Positions 14,558 through 20,945 of a stretch of DNA of 20,945 bases are shown one piece after another. Every line of letters begins with the position of its first letter. Position 1 is the first letter of the stretch. Origin of the DNA: a virus; IMG/VR virus record IMGVR_UViG_3300035698_001300, positions 1 through 20,945 of that record. One strand, given 5' to 3'. The notes below the pieces were generated by a model, which did no database searches, was not told the origin of the DNA, and saw nothing but the letters and a program-made list of their open reading frames with translations. The position numbers and the translations under genes were made by a program.

Positions 14558-15088
14558 ATTAATTACCTCTTCAGTTTCATTATCAAGAGAAAAGTCGAAC
14601 TTCTTAGCTATTGCTGCAAATGAATTTCTATTACTTTGAATAGGTACCCAAGTCGCTTCAACTAATTCAGCTTCGTCATATCCTCTGTGAATGTTACCAT
14701 TAATTTCTTTTTCTATCATCTTAGTAGGAATTGCACCGATACTAATACCTGCATTTTCTCCTTTTGCTAAAGCTTCCTCAACTTGCTTACGTACTTGCTC
14801 AGCTAGAGGGTTTGCATCTTTAGAGAAAAACCAAGGTTCAGCTACTAATGCAGTATGTCCTTTCTTTTCAATAGTTTTCAAGTTGTTCCAACCGCCTACC
14901 CACTTTTCCATTTTGTTTTCGTGGTTAGCAAGTGCTTTCAAAGAAGTGTTCAATGCCCAAGATTTTAATAATTTCTTTGACATAAATTCTCCGTCTCTGT
15001 CTAAACTTGAATCTGATAGAATACCAATTAATTTTCCTTTCGCATTTTTGGTTACTACCATAAACGCATTAAACTTTTTATGTTCCAT
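14201..15088 (-). CDS. Prohead protease fused to scaffold domain
   Basis: 295 aa from the ATG at 15088, which has GGTGA 5-6 nt upstream; an upstream ATG at 15124 lacks a ribosome site. Residues 1-165 are a caudovirus U35-type serine protease: SDSSLDRDGEFMSKK, LANHENK with His56, then ENAGISIGA with Ser116, followed by YDEAELVEATWVP. Residues 166-225 are acidic (repeats of TE and EVKEEAKVEAEPEA). Residues 226-256 form a coiled coil (SELEVFKKEFNLMKTELEAT) as in scaffolds. It would scaffold and then process the prohead. The gene carries its own promoter and a nested start. Catalytic residues are visible; confidence high. Confidence 0.85.
   Translation of the reverse strand: MEHKKFNAFMVVTKNAKGKLIGILSDSSLDRDGEFMSKKLLKSWALNTSLKALANHENKMEKWVGGWNNLKTIEKKGHTALVAEPWFFSKDANPLAEQVRKQVEEALAKGENAGISIGAIPTKMIEKEINGNIHRGYDEAELVEATWVPIQSNRNSFAAIAKKFDFSLDNETEEVINMTEQTTEEITETTEVTKELIPEVKEEAKVEAEPEAKVEDPAPVVEEKQVSELEVFKKEFNLMKTELEATKKEITDLKTKSVNLPTRETQVDKNFDGEEENVAKAMSIEDSLRKKYGGQ
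14565..14569 (-). promoter_or_regulatory. Internal ribosome site for nested scaffold
   Basis: GAGGT on the minus strand, 7 nt before the in-frame ATG at 14557. The site lies at the border of the protease domain and the acidic scaffold part. Confidence 0.55.
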
Positions 15089-15156
15089 ATCTTTCACCAT
15101 CTTTTTTAAAATTATAATACACATACTTCTAATACTAGAATTAATTAATGCTTTTT

Positions 15157-15177
15157 AGTATATAAATAACATTATTC
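15157..15177 (-). promoter_or_regulatory. Archaeal-type promoter before protease/capsid genes
   Basis: Minus strand GAATAATGTTATTTATATAC, a third version of the structural-gene promoter block. The upstream gene's stop (15172-15174) is embedded in it. The TATA box lies about 25 nt before a start near 15138, well ahead of the preferred protease ATG at 15088. Contains the AATAA-TG-TTATT inverted repeat. Confidence 0.7.
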
Positions 15178-16311
15178 TTTTACGAACTGAATAGTACATC
15201 TATCGTTAGGTTTATGAGGTGGATGCATAAATTGTTGTCCTGTTTTAGGGTCAGTGAATGGCTGGTCTAAACCAACCTTCTGCCCATTTAGTCTTTTACT
15301 TTGAGGTCCAGTCCTATCATCGAAGAAAGCGTCCCACATCTTTTTCCCAACCAGTCCACTCTCTTTATATGTATTTAACTTAGACGAATTTATCATCCTT
15401 GAGCTTTCTGTCCTCGCTATTCTCATAACTCTTCCTTCAGTTACTTCGCCATTTACTTTCTTTCCGCCTTTATATGTTATCATTAATTCTTTAATCTCAT
15501 TCTTTATTTCTTTAAGTGAACTCTTATCAGCTAATCCGTTCATTACTATTTCCCTAGTCTCTCTTTGGACTTCTTGAGTCATACCTTTTATTCCGTGCCA
15601 CCTTTGACCACTCTCTAATGTGAAACCTTCTATTTGTCTGTTAGTCCAGAAGTTTACTCTATCACCAAAATTAACCCCTACACCAATATCCATATTTAGT
15701 TCTTGCTCACCACTTTCTATTCCTGTCTTTAAGTTAAGAGTCACTACTCTTCTTAGACTTTGTACGAACTGAGAAGTGTTAATATTATTCAAAATAGATC
15801 TAAGGAAATCTCCTAAACCTTTCTCTATGTACTTTACTTCTTTGTTTATTTCAATTGTGTCTACTACATCTAGGATCATATTCTCCCATCGGTTAAATGT
15901 TCTAACTAATAATTTATCATAAGAGTCAGCTTCTTCTACCATATCTTCTCCAGCGTCTACTTCCTCATCAACTTCTTTAGTCAAAGACTTTTTCTCATCT
16001 ATATAATTGATAACTTCATCTGTGTACTCAACTTCAATTTCTAAAGGTTGTTCTATCTCTTGTGCGTTATGTAGGAAATTAAATTTAAAGTCTTTAATAG
16101 CTTCAAGTGAATCTGCTTCATACTGGTTTCCAAAGGAAATGATAGTGTCCTTTTTGATAACTGAATAGTATTCCCAGTAGTCTACACTTTTTAAATAAAG
16201 ATAAAACTCTGTATCAGTCTCAGCGTAATGTAACTTTCTTCTATCTTCATTAACCCTAGAAGTATTCTTTTCAACCAATTCTACAAATTTATTAAATTCT
16301 ATCTTCATCAT
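15172..16311 (-). CDS. Phage Mu gpF-like head morphogenesis protein
   Basis: 379 aa. ATGATG at 16311 overlaps the previous stop. The C-terminal half has the standard Mu-F/SPP1 gp7 signature: helical lead (GLADKSSLKEIKNEIKEL), RIARTESSRMINSSKLNTYK ('aRTE....n...y'), then WDAFFDDRTGPQSKRLNGQ and HPPHKPNDRCTIQF ('dRTg..H..lnG....PP....CRC'), though without the usual paired cysteine just after dRT. N-terminal 150 residues are specific and acidic in places (SLTKEVDEEVDAGEDMVEEA). It acts at the portal during head assembly, and some relatives are injected with DNA. Family call firm by motif, position right after portal. Confidence 0.8.
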   Translation of the reverse strand: MMKIEFNKFVELVEKNTSRVNEDRRKLHYAETDTEFYLYLKSVDYWEYYSVIKKDTIISFGNQYEADSLEAIKDFKFNFLHNAQEIEQPLEIEVEYTDEVINYIDEKKSLTKEVDEEVDAGEDMVEEADSYDKLLVRTFNRWENMILDVVDTIEINKEVKYIEKGLGDFLRSILNNINTSQFVQSLRRVVTLNLKTGIESGEQELNMDIGVGVNFGDRVNFWTNRQIEGFTLESGQRWHGIKGMTQEVQRETREIVMNGLADKSSLKEIKNEIKELMITYKGGKKVNGEVTEGRVMRIARTESSRMINSSKLNTYKESGLVGKKMWDAFFDDRTGPQSKRLNGQKVGLDQPFTDPKTGQQFMHPPHKPNDRCTIQFVKE

Positions 16312-17054
16312 TCTCGGTTCTCCACTTTAGCACCAGCACCAACTCGAAGGTATAACAAACCAGATAAGTCGTCGTTAATTGTAAGTGTCATCTTATCTTC
16401 ATCTTCAGCTTTTAATACAACTTCTTCATTAAATTGTACGTTTACAGATACCCAATTGTTTGTAGCGTCTCCGCCCTGACCTGTGATGGTTGCATTACTC
16501 AATCCCATAAAATCTACAAATTTATTTATAGTTGCAGAACTTATAGTTACACCACTAGCAATCCTTTTATAATTAATTCCTGAAGCGATTGAAGTTCCAA
16601 GAACCGTATCGTAAGGTATATTCGGAGAGACTGCTGTTCCTGTTGCAGCTACAACTATCTGAAAACTTTTAACTAATAACCAAGTACCTTTATCTGGTTT
16701 TAATTCAAATTCAATAGGTGTTCCTGTTTCTTCAATTTGCACATCATCTAAATAATATTTAGGTGCTTTACCTTCTGTTGCTGCTTGTTCTACTCTAAAT
16801 GAATCAATAGTCAAACCTGTCAAGCCCATATCTGATAAAGGGATATTTAATTTATGCCAAGTATCATAATCATCATATATAAAATAATCACTTAAATCAA
16901 CTTTAGTTCCAACTTGGGCTGCTCCTCTCCAAGCATAAAAATCAACTGCGTCTCCGTCTTTTCCTACTAAAAGAACTCTTCTAGCTTTAGCGTCATCTGC
17001 ATAAGACTCGTGGCCTTGGTCAGTAGCTTGTTTTCTTGTATCACTATTAGCCAT
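16308..17054 (-). CDS. Carbohydrate-binding-like (jelly roll) virion protein
   Basis: 248 aa. ATG 17054 directly follows the portal stop (TAAATG). Residues about 25-110 show a jelly-roll pattern as in carbohydrate-binding modules: VDFYAWRGAAQVGTKVDLSD, DTWHKLNIPLSDMGLTGLT, then IDSFRVEQA and YYLDDVQIEE, where the last strand 'yYlDDv.i' closes CBM-like domains. Residues 115-248 form a second beta domain (WLLVKSFQIVVAATGTAV; MTLTINDDLSGLLYLRVGA). A binding module between portal and Mu-F protein is not standard. It could be a capsid-exposed or portal-associated accessory protein. Fold by eye; function inferred. Confidence 0.6.
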   Translation of the reverse strand: MANSDTRKQATDQGHESYADDAKARRVLLVGKDGDAVDFYAWRGAAQVGTKVDLSDYFIYDDYDTWHKLNIPLSDMGLTGLTIDSFRVEQAATEGKAPKYYLDDVQIEETGTPIEFELKPDKGTWLLVKSFQIVVAATGTAVSPNIPYDTVLGTSIASGINYKRIASGVTISSATINKFVDFMGLSNATITGQGGDATNNWVSVNVQFNEEVVLKAEDEDKMTLTINDDLSGLLYLRVGAGAKVENRE

Positions 17055-18431
17055 TTATTCTTCCACGAAATTCTTGATTAACTTCTGATACAGCTTTTTA
17101 GTATCTTCATCTTCCTGTTTCTTCTTATCCTTCTCAGGTTTAGGGTTAGGTATTTTAGGATCCTTTTTGTCTAAAGGGTTATCTCCTGGCATATTAACAT
17201 CGAAACTAGAAGACTGTTTAACGTGTTCGTCTCCACCTTCAACTGGATCTAATCCTTCAATAGCTCGGACTTCATTAATGCTAAGTACGCCATCTTTAAG
17301 TTTGCCCATCATCTGGTCGAACTCTATCTTTTCTTTTACATTGTCCTTTATAGACCATCTAAATTCTAAGTTATCGTGTTCAAGGATTTCGTTAATTATT
17401 TCTTGGTTAATTTTATCCTTAATTAAATTCAAGTAAGGTAACACAGCATTTTTTATAGATACTCTTTCCTGACTGTCACCTGTAGATCTATTAGAATTTT
17501 CATAGAAACCTACTTCTTGTGGACTTAATCCGTAAGCTGCAAAGACTAAATGGAAATACCACTTTTGTCCTTCTAACCATTCCATATCTTTATTGTTAGT
17601 TCTGATCTGTTCAAATTTAGCTTCAGAATTATGGAAAGCTAGTTTATGTGGTTTACCTTTAATTTCAGTATTCCAAGATTGCTTAAACCTTTCTAATCCG
17701 TCTCCGTCTGTATTAAGGGAGATAATTCCGTCAGGTATTGCATTATTTTGAAAGAACTCTTTATTATAACGAGTAGACTGTATCATTAACTCTACTTCTT
17801 GTACTATAGACTGAAGTGGACTGAATCCGTAAGGGTAATATTCATTGTTAGGGTTCATCTTACCATACAAAACATCACATTTAGGGAAAAACTTAGGTCC
17901 ATTACGAGGATGTCTAAAACTGTACTGAAAAAATCCGTCTACTATTCCGTTCTTGTCTATTTCATATAAAAATCTAAAACCATCGTAAGAAAATAACTCA
18001 ACTATTTCTCCGCTTATGTTACGACCTTTGAATATAACTCCACAATCTCCATCTAATAAATCGTCTACGAAAGGGATCCATACTTCCCAAAAAGTATCTC
18101 CGTTTCGGTTAGGTTGTTGGAGTAAAGTTTTAATTTTTTTAATATCTTCAGAGTAATCTGTTTGGTCTTCTTCATCTACTTTAACTATATCCCAAGGAGA
18201 GTTCATTATCTGTTTTTTAATAGAATTTTTAACCATTTGTACCCAAGAAGACTTAGCGTATTGTCTTAACTCAACTACATTAACTCTACGAGGCATACCA
18301 AATTTAGCGTGCCAAAACCAGTTATACTTAAGTGGCATATTAGTTTCAGCCACAGTCTCTGCTCCATTGAACGCTCTAATGTCCTTAGACAGAAAAGACC
18401 GTATATCTTTAATTGTTTGTAAAAATCCCAT
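17055..18431 (-). CDS. Portal protein
   Basis: 458 aa, ATG 18431, downstream of a promoter block (18485-18508) with GAGGT 12 nt before the start. Standard features of the phage portal family: early strand and helix (VVELRQYAKSSWVQMVKNSI), SPWDIVKVDEEDQ, the wing core DDLLDGDCGVIFKGRN, a long central helix with IQSTRYNKEFFQNNAIPDG ('....n.f.n.a.p.G.i'), the stem-near EVGFYENSNRSTGDSQERVS and the crown-near SINEVRAIEGLDPVEGGDEH ('..NE.R...gl.p..ggd'). The last 50 residues are charged. It forms the dodecameric DNA entry and exit ring at one vertex. Call firm by motif and position after terminase. Confidence 0.9.
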   Translation of the reverse strand: MGFLQTIKDIRSFLSKDIRAFNGAETVAETNMPLKYNWFWHAKFGMPRRVNVVELRQYAKSSWVQMVKNSIKKQIMNSPWDIVKVDEEDQTDYSEDIKKIKTLLQQPNRNGDTFWEVWIPFVDDLLDGDCGVIFKGRNISGEIVELFSYDGFRFLYEIDKNGIVDGFFQYSFRHPRNGPKFFPKCDVLYGKMNPNNEYYPYGFSPLQSIVQEVELMIQSTRYNKEFFQNNAIPDGIISLNTDGDGLERFKQSWNTEIKGKPHKLAFHNSEAKFEQIRTNNKDMEWLEGQKWYFHLVFAAYGLSPQEVGFYENSNRSTGDSQERVSIKNAVLPYLNLIKDKINQEIINEILEHDNLEFRWSIKDNVKEKIEFDQMMGKLKDGVLSINEVRAIEGLDPVEGGDEHVKQSSSFDVNMPGDNPLDKKDPKIPNPKPEKDKKKQEDEDTKKLYQKLIKNFVEE

Positions 18432-18484
18432 TGTATCAGTATTACCTCTTTAAATTGTAGACTATAGAAAGATAGAACACTTTT

Positions 18485-18508
18485 TACTATATAAATAACA
18501 TTATTTTA
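18485..18508 (-). promoter_or_regulatory. Archaeal-type promoter before portal gene
   Basis: Identical over 24 bases to the block at 7939-7962: AATAATGTTATT followed by TATATAGTA on the minus strand. TATA centre lies about 25 nt before a probable start near 18465, with the portal ATG at 18431. It also marks the 3' border of the noncoding RNA region. Confidence 0.75.
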
Positions 18509-18519
18509 ACAATTAATTT

Positions 18520-19165
18520 TCCGACTTAGTGGGTTACTCTTGGTTTTCACGAACTCTTGCTTCAGGTCTTTTAAGACGTCCACAAGACAATTTCACCGTA
18601 ACCTGTTTCGCCAGTACTAGGTTGACTACTAGTGGTATGACCTTTCCAAACTACACAGCACCAACACTGGGGTAGGTATTGCTACCTAATTGGAGACTGC
18701 AGGACTTTCGATAATGTGAGAATAGTTTCATATTCTCATCTCAGCAACTTTTTTAACAATGCATCCGCTGAATGATTAATTACACCAACATTATTTCGAA
18801 CCTGCAACGTTACCGTACCACACTGCCTTAGTAACGAGCAAACAGTGTTGCTCCGACGAGCTATACTCTGCGGCTTTCCTCTCCGCCCTAGTCTCCATTG
18901 ATTTTAAACAGGAAGAGGGGGGATTTGCACCCTCAACAAGTTCACCTTATAGTCAGTCACCTTGCTTTTTGATTAAGTCTGTCTATAACGCTCCTCTCAA
19001 ATACACGGAAACACCGCAATCTCTTCCCTTGATTCACGCCCCTGAACAACTAATACTGCATCGTGATATAGTCATCGTTTATTTGGAACCAGTGCTTCGG
19101 TTAGTAGTATTTCAACATCCCCCAAATCAGGTTTAGCGATTATTTTATTTTACTTCTTTTCAAAT
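18520..19165 (-). ncRNA. Large structured noncoding RNA between terminase and portal
   Basis: No reading frame of note on either strand across 18432-19199. By hand count, 18541-19140 has 259 G/C in 600 (43%), richer than the genes around. A promoter copy lies at 19185-19206. Minus-strand pairs I checked base by base: TAGGTA-GCAA-TACCTA (18688-18673, GNRA tetraloop); TGAGAATA-TGAAAC-TATTCTCA (18738-18717); TGGAGACT (18897-18890) with AGTCTCCA (18698-18691); TGCAGG+TTCGA+TAATGT (18806-18788) with ACATTA+TCGAA+CCTGCA (18717-18698), two short bulges; GAGCAA/TTGCTC (18853-18836); CGTTAC/GTAACG (18836-18808); GGTTAC (18603-18598) with GTAACC (18537-18532). Boundaries are approximate: the 5' end from the promoter, the 3' end before the portal promoter. 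Context and size suggest an ornate viral RNA of the ROOL/GOLLD kind; class not assigned. An intron, tRNA or rRNA is not supported. Confidence 0.8.
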
Positions 19166-19184
19166 AGGGTTTCAAATTCTTCTT

Positions 19185-19206
19185 TACTAATAAATAACAT
19201 TATTTA
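19185..19206 (-). promoter_or_regulatory. Promoter for the noncoding RNA
   Basis: Minus strand AAATAATGTTATTTATTAG, the structural-gene promoter block with one base missing in the TATA part (TTTATTAG in place of TTTATATAG). Predicted start is near 19165. The stop of the 41-aa gene lies inside it. The altered TATA suggests a strength different from the other three copies. Confidence 0.65.
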
Positions 19207-19325
19207 GGGAATATTTTAATACCTAACACTTTCTCTAATCTTCTTAATATATCAAATGTATCTTTTTGTTTTTTAACTATTTGTTTATCTAAACTTGAAG
19301 GTATTATCCATTGTTTATTTTCCAT
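19200..19325 (-). CDS. Leaderless small protein, 41 aa
   Basis: ATG 19325 to TAA 19200-19202, giving MENKQWIIPSSLDKQIVKKQ then a basic helix ending EKVLGIKIFPK. Start chosen because it ends the 33-bp leaderless promoter block (TATA centre 25 nt upstream). One helical segment with positive charges (DTFDILRRLEKVLG), maybe a winged or ribbon-like DNA or RNA binder, but no family is recognised. It lies between terminase and the noncoding RNA. The separate promoter suggests a role apart from packaging. Confidence 0.6.
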   Translation of the reverse strand: MENKQWIIPSSLDKQIVKKQKDTFDILRRLEKVLGIKIFPK

Positions 19326-19355
19326 ACAATTAAACAACACTAACTAATATATAAA
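19323..19355 (-). promoter_or_regulatory. Leaderless promoter, copy 2 of a 33-bp repeat
   Basis: TTTATATATTAGTTAGTGTT followed by GTTTAATTGT and ATG on the minus strand; differs from the copy at 8511-8543 at one position (C for T on the plus strand). TATA box 25 nt before the ATG, so the transcript should begin at the start codon. Lies between the terminase stop and the 41-aa gene. Confidence 0.7.
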
Positions 19356-19360
19356 TGTTC

Positions 19361-20734
19361 TTAACCAAAGAAGAAACCTAGTTCTTTGTTACCTTTCCAG
19401 ATAAAATAAACTAAAGCGTCAGCGAAATCAGGAGATTTTTCTTCAGGATCAATTATTTTAACCTTACCACTAAGACTAGTGTCCCATTTCATATTCATTA
19501 ATTCAGTCCGTAGTTTAGTGTGGTTAGGCATATCAATATCGCCCTCACGCATAATATCTGCTAACCTGAAAAACTGCTCAGCCTTCTTATTCTGAAAACG
19601 CTTTTTAGATCCTGTAGGTTTATCCTTATCATATTTGTTAATAGAACTTGGTGACTCGCCATAATGACAAGCGTGTACTTTAACTCCTGGTAATAGTTGT
19701 TTTACTCTAGAAACTACTCCACTACCTAAACCGATACAGTCTATATTAATATCATCAGCACCTTTGTCTTTGTAAATGGTTTGTATTCTCTCTGCGATGT
19801 TCATTAAGTCACTCTTAGGTTCGGAAAATATATATTCTAGTTTATATCTTCCATCAAGTTCATAACCCCACATTATTACAGTTAAGTCTCTTCCTTTCTC
19901 TGAAACGTCACAGGAGATAATTTTTCTACCTTTACTCTCAAATTCACTCTTAGTAGCTGTCTCAATCCAGTCAAACATAATAAGAGAGTCATCAGCGTCT
20001 TTAGGGAAATTGCTTTTATAAAGTACAGTAAATTCTATGGGAGTTAATTCTGCTCTAACCTCATCTACGAAAGTCTGAGTTATCCTGCCTTCTTCTAAAG
20101 CTATCTCGTAACCTATATGTATCACATCAAACCTTCCACTTACGTAATGGTCATAGTATTTGTTATCCCTGTTCCAAGGGTTAGCTAATTCAATAAGTAT
20201 AGAGTTCTCTGGATCATCTCCCAACATCCTAATTATCTTAGCGTAAGCTGGTCTGGAAATTAAAGCTGCCTCGTCACAAATAATAAGGTTAGCACCGAAA
20301 CCCATTAGTCTGTTAGCTTCTCCGTGAGCAGAGATAGTCCTAAGTTCACATCCGTTACTGAAAGTCCATCTCTTTCTACTAGCTTCACGTTTTAATCGAT
20401 CTATAGAATTGTCAACTGCTATATCTACTAGGTTAGCAAGTCTAGGACAAGAAACAATAAGTTCAGCTATATAGTTACGAATAATTGTACTCTGGTCATC
20501 TTGAGGTGCAATAATAGCCACCTTCTTATTCTTATGTAAGTAAATGTAAAGAGCAACACCAACTGCTACACAGAAAGACTTTCCGTATCTAGTCATAGCG
20601 TTTATACAAGCTCTCTTACTTTCAGTAAAGGCAATTAGTCTAATTATTCTTATCTGAGTAAGAGTCAAGTCCTTATCGAATAGGAATTTAACCAAAGCTC
20701 TTACGTTTTTTGTTCTGACTAATTCTTCTAACAT
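19361..20734 (-). CDS. terL: Large terminase subunit (ATPase and nuclease)
   Basis: 457 aa, ATG 20734. The N-terminal ATPase has a deviant Walker A, AMTRYGKS at residues 46-53, Walker B LIICDE at 150-155 and a coupling segment ELANPW at 182-187. The C-terminal RNase H-type nuclease has acidic ligands at D276 (IISCDVSEKGRDLTVIMWG), D332 (DINIDCIGLGSGVVSRV) and the final pair D436/D439 (PDFADALVYFIW). It pumps viral DNA into proheads through the portal and cuts the concatemer. The gene lies upstream of the portal, separated by the 41-aa gene and the noncoding RNA. Its start overlaps the HNH remnant by 47 nt. Function firm on motifs. Confidence 0.93.
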   Translation of the reverse strand: MLEELVRTKNVRALVKFLFDKDLTLTQIRIIRLIAFTESKRACINAMTRYGKSFCVAVGVALYIYLHKNKKVAIIAPQDDQSTIIRNYIAELIVSCPRLANLVDIAVDNSIDRLKREASRKRWTFSNGCELRTISAHGEANRLMGFGANLIICDEAALISRPAYAKIIRMLGDDPENSILIELANPWNRDNKYYDHYVSGRFDVIHIGYEIALEEGRITQTFVDEVRAELTPIEFTVLYKSNFPKDADDSLIMFDWIETATKSEFESKGRKIISCDVSEKGRDLTVIMWGYELDGRYKLEYIFSEPKSDLMNIAERIQTIYKDKGADDINIDCIGLGSGVVSRVKQLLPGVKVHACHYGESPSSINKYDKDKPTGSKKRFQNKKAEQFFRLADIMREGDIDMPNHTKLRTELMNMKWDTSLSGKVKIIDPEEKSPDFADALVYFIWKGNKELGFFFG

Positions 20735-20834
20735 TCTCTTTCTTTATTAATTCTAATTCGACGTAATTGTGACATTTCTTACATAAGACAGTTAAATTAT
20801 CTATTGAATCTGTGCCGCCAACTCTCGCCATCAT
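20688..20834 (-). pseudogene. HNH endonuclease remnant, C-terminal half only
   Basis: 48 codons from ATGATG at 20834, overlapping the terminase start by 47 nt. The start region encodes MARVGGTDSIDNLTVLCKKC followed by HNYVE, the C-terminal half of an HNH domain ('GGxxxxDNLxxLCxxCH'). Frame-matched codons upstream read N-N-G-G-H-R-E-stop-H-stop before the Met, which looks like an earlier continuation now broken by TGA and TAA where Cys and His would be expected. The first zinc-ligand pair and catalytic His are lost. HNH genes often lie next to terminases and aid packaging in some phages; here the nuclease is probably inactive, or the piece is translated alone as a zinc knuckle. Confidence 0.5.
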
Positions 20835-20945
20835 TTAGTGTCATTCTCTATGTCCTCCATTATTGCAGTTAATTTATTTAGTTCTTTATTAGGATCAATT
20901 ATTTCTAGCTTATTAGCAAATATCTCTTTCTTACCGAACTTTTCA
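20831..20945 (-). CDS. C-terminal part of a gene cut by the window edge
   Basis: 37 residues of an open frame from 20944 to a TGA at 20833-20831, with normal codon use: EKFGKKEIFANKLEIIDPNK, then a helical acidic end (ELNKLTAIMEDIEN, DTK). The TGA overlaps the ATGATG of the HNH remnant. Being just upstream of the large terminase it could be the small terminase subunit, but no motif is visible in this short end. Real-gene confidence moderate. Confidence 0.5.
   Translation of the reverse strand, partial: EKFGKKEIFANKLEIIDPNKELNKLTAIMEDIENDTK

Noticed and set aside
15089-15124. Upstream start (MCIIILKK) for the protease
   Set aside because: No ribosome site there, while ATG 15088 has GGTGA at proper spacing.
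18910-18966. CRISPR-like or direct repeats (TCACCTT twice)
   Set aside because: Only two short copies, without regular spacing; part of the RNA region.
18900-18995. tRNA-like segment (GAGGGTGCAAATCCCCC) on the minus strand
   Set aside because: A T-arm-like piece is present, but there is an A-C mismatch, no D-arm, no proper anticodon stem and a poor acceptor. It is better explained as part of the structured RNA.
18520-19165. Group I or group II intron
   Set aside because: The region does not interrupt a gene, I see no domain V-like hairpin or group I core motifs, and it has its own promoter.
18520-19165. Identity with the phi29 packaging RNA
   Set aside because: Location near packaging genes is suggestive, but phi29 pRNA is about 174 nt with a different two-domain layout; no similarity can be shown by eye.

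Overview
This window is the packaging, head and tail module of a tailed virus (or provirus) with HK97-type virion genes. Every gene I can support lies on the minus strand, so transcription runs from base 20945 toward base 1. The order is the classical siphovirus one: large terminase, portal, Mu-F-like protein, prohead protease/scaffold, major capsid protein, decoration-like proteins, head-tail connectors, tail-tube protein, G/GT tail chaperones, tape measure, baseplate hub, fibre. A short tape measure (388 aa) suggests a short non-contractile tail.

The host is probably an archaeon (inference). Four starts are preceded by one conserved promoter block that carries a TTTATATA-type TATA box, and two more share a 33-bp TATA-containing block that ends exactly at the ATG, as expected of leaderless archaeal transcripts. 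Other genes carry GGTGA/GAGGT Shine-Dalgarno sites. U-rich tracts without a hairpin follow two structural genes. Coding DNA is AT-rich (roughly one third GC). The last gene is a sequon-rich, N-terminally anchored surface protein of an archaeal style. The lineage cannot be fixed from sequence alone.

Layout, in transcription order. 20945-20688: the end of a gene cut by the window edge and a broken HNH nuclease remnant. 20734-19361: large terminase. 19325-19200: a 41-aa leaderless gene. About 19165-18520: a gene-free, GC-richer (about 43%) tract with its own promoter and a dense set of complementary segments, which I read as a large structured noncoding RNA. 18431-13153: portal, a carbohydrate-binding-like protein, Mu-F protein, protease with a nested scaffold start, major capsid protein. 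13151-11434: two tandem duplicated beta proteins, a 216-aa virion-like protein and a 102-aa protein, with poly-U terminators between. 11431-7142: small proteins, head-tail connector, head closure, HK97 gp10-like tail completion, three small genes, tail terminator. 7158-3611: small proteins, tail tube, frameshifted chaperones, tape measure, small baseplate proteins. 3611-1: hub, fibre and the anchored surface protein.

The most interesting element is the RNA of about 0.6 kb between terminase and portal. It has its own copy of the structural-gene promoter, a GNRA-capped hairpin, a long bulged stem inside a closed multibranch junction, two neighbouring hairpins with complementary (kissing) loops and a candidate long-range pseudoknot. 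Size, structure and viral context resemble the large ornate phage RNAs (ROOL, GOLLD), but I cannot assign it to either. Two recoding or overlap devices are also well supported: a -1 frameshift signal in the tail chaperones and an internal start for a scaffold nested in the protease gene.
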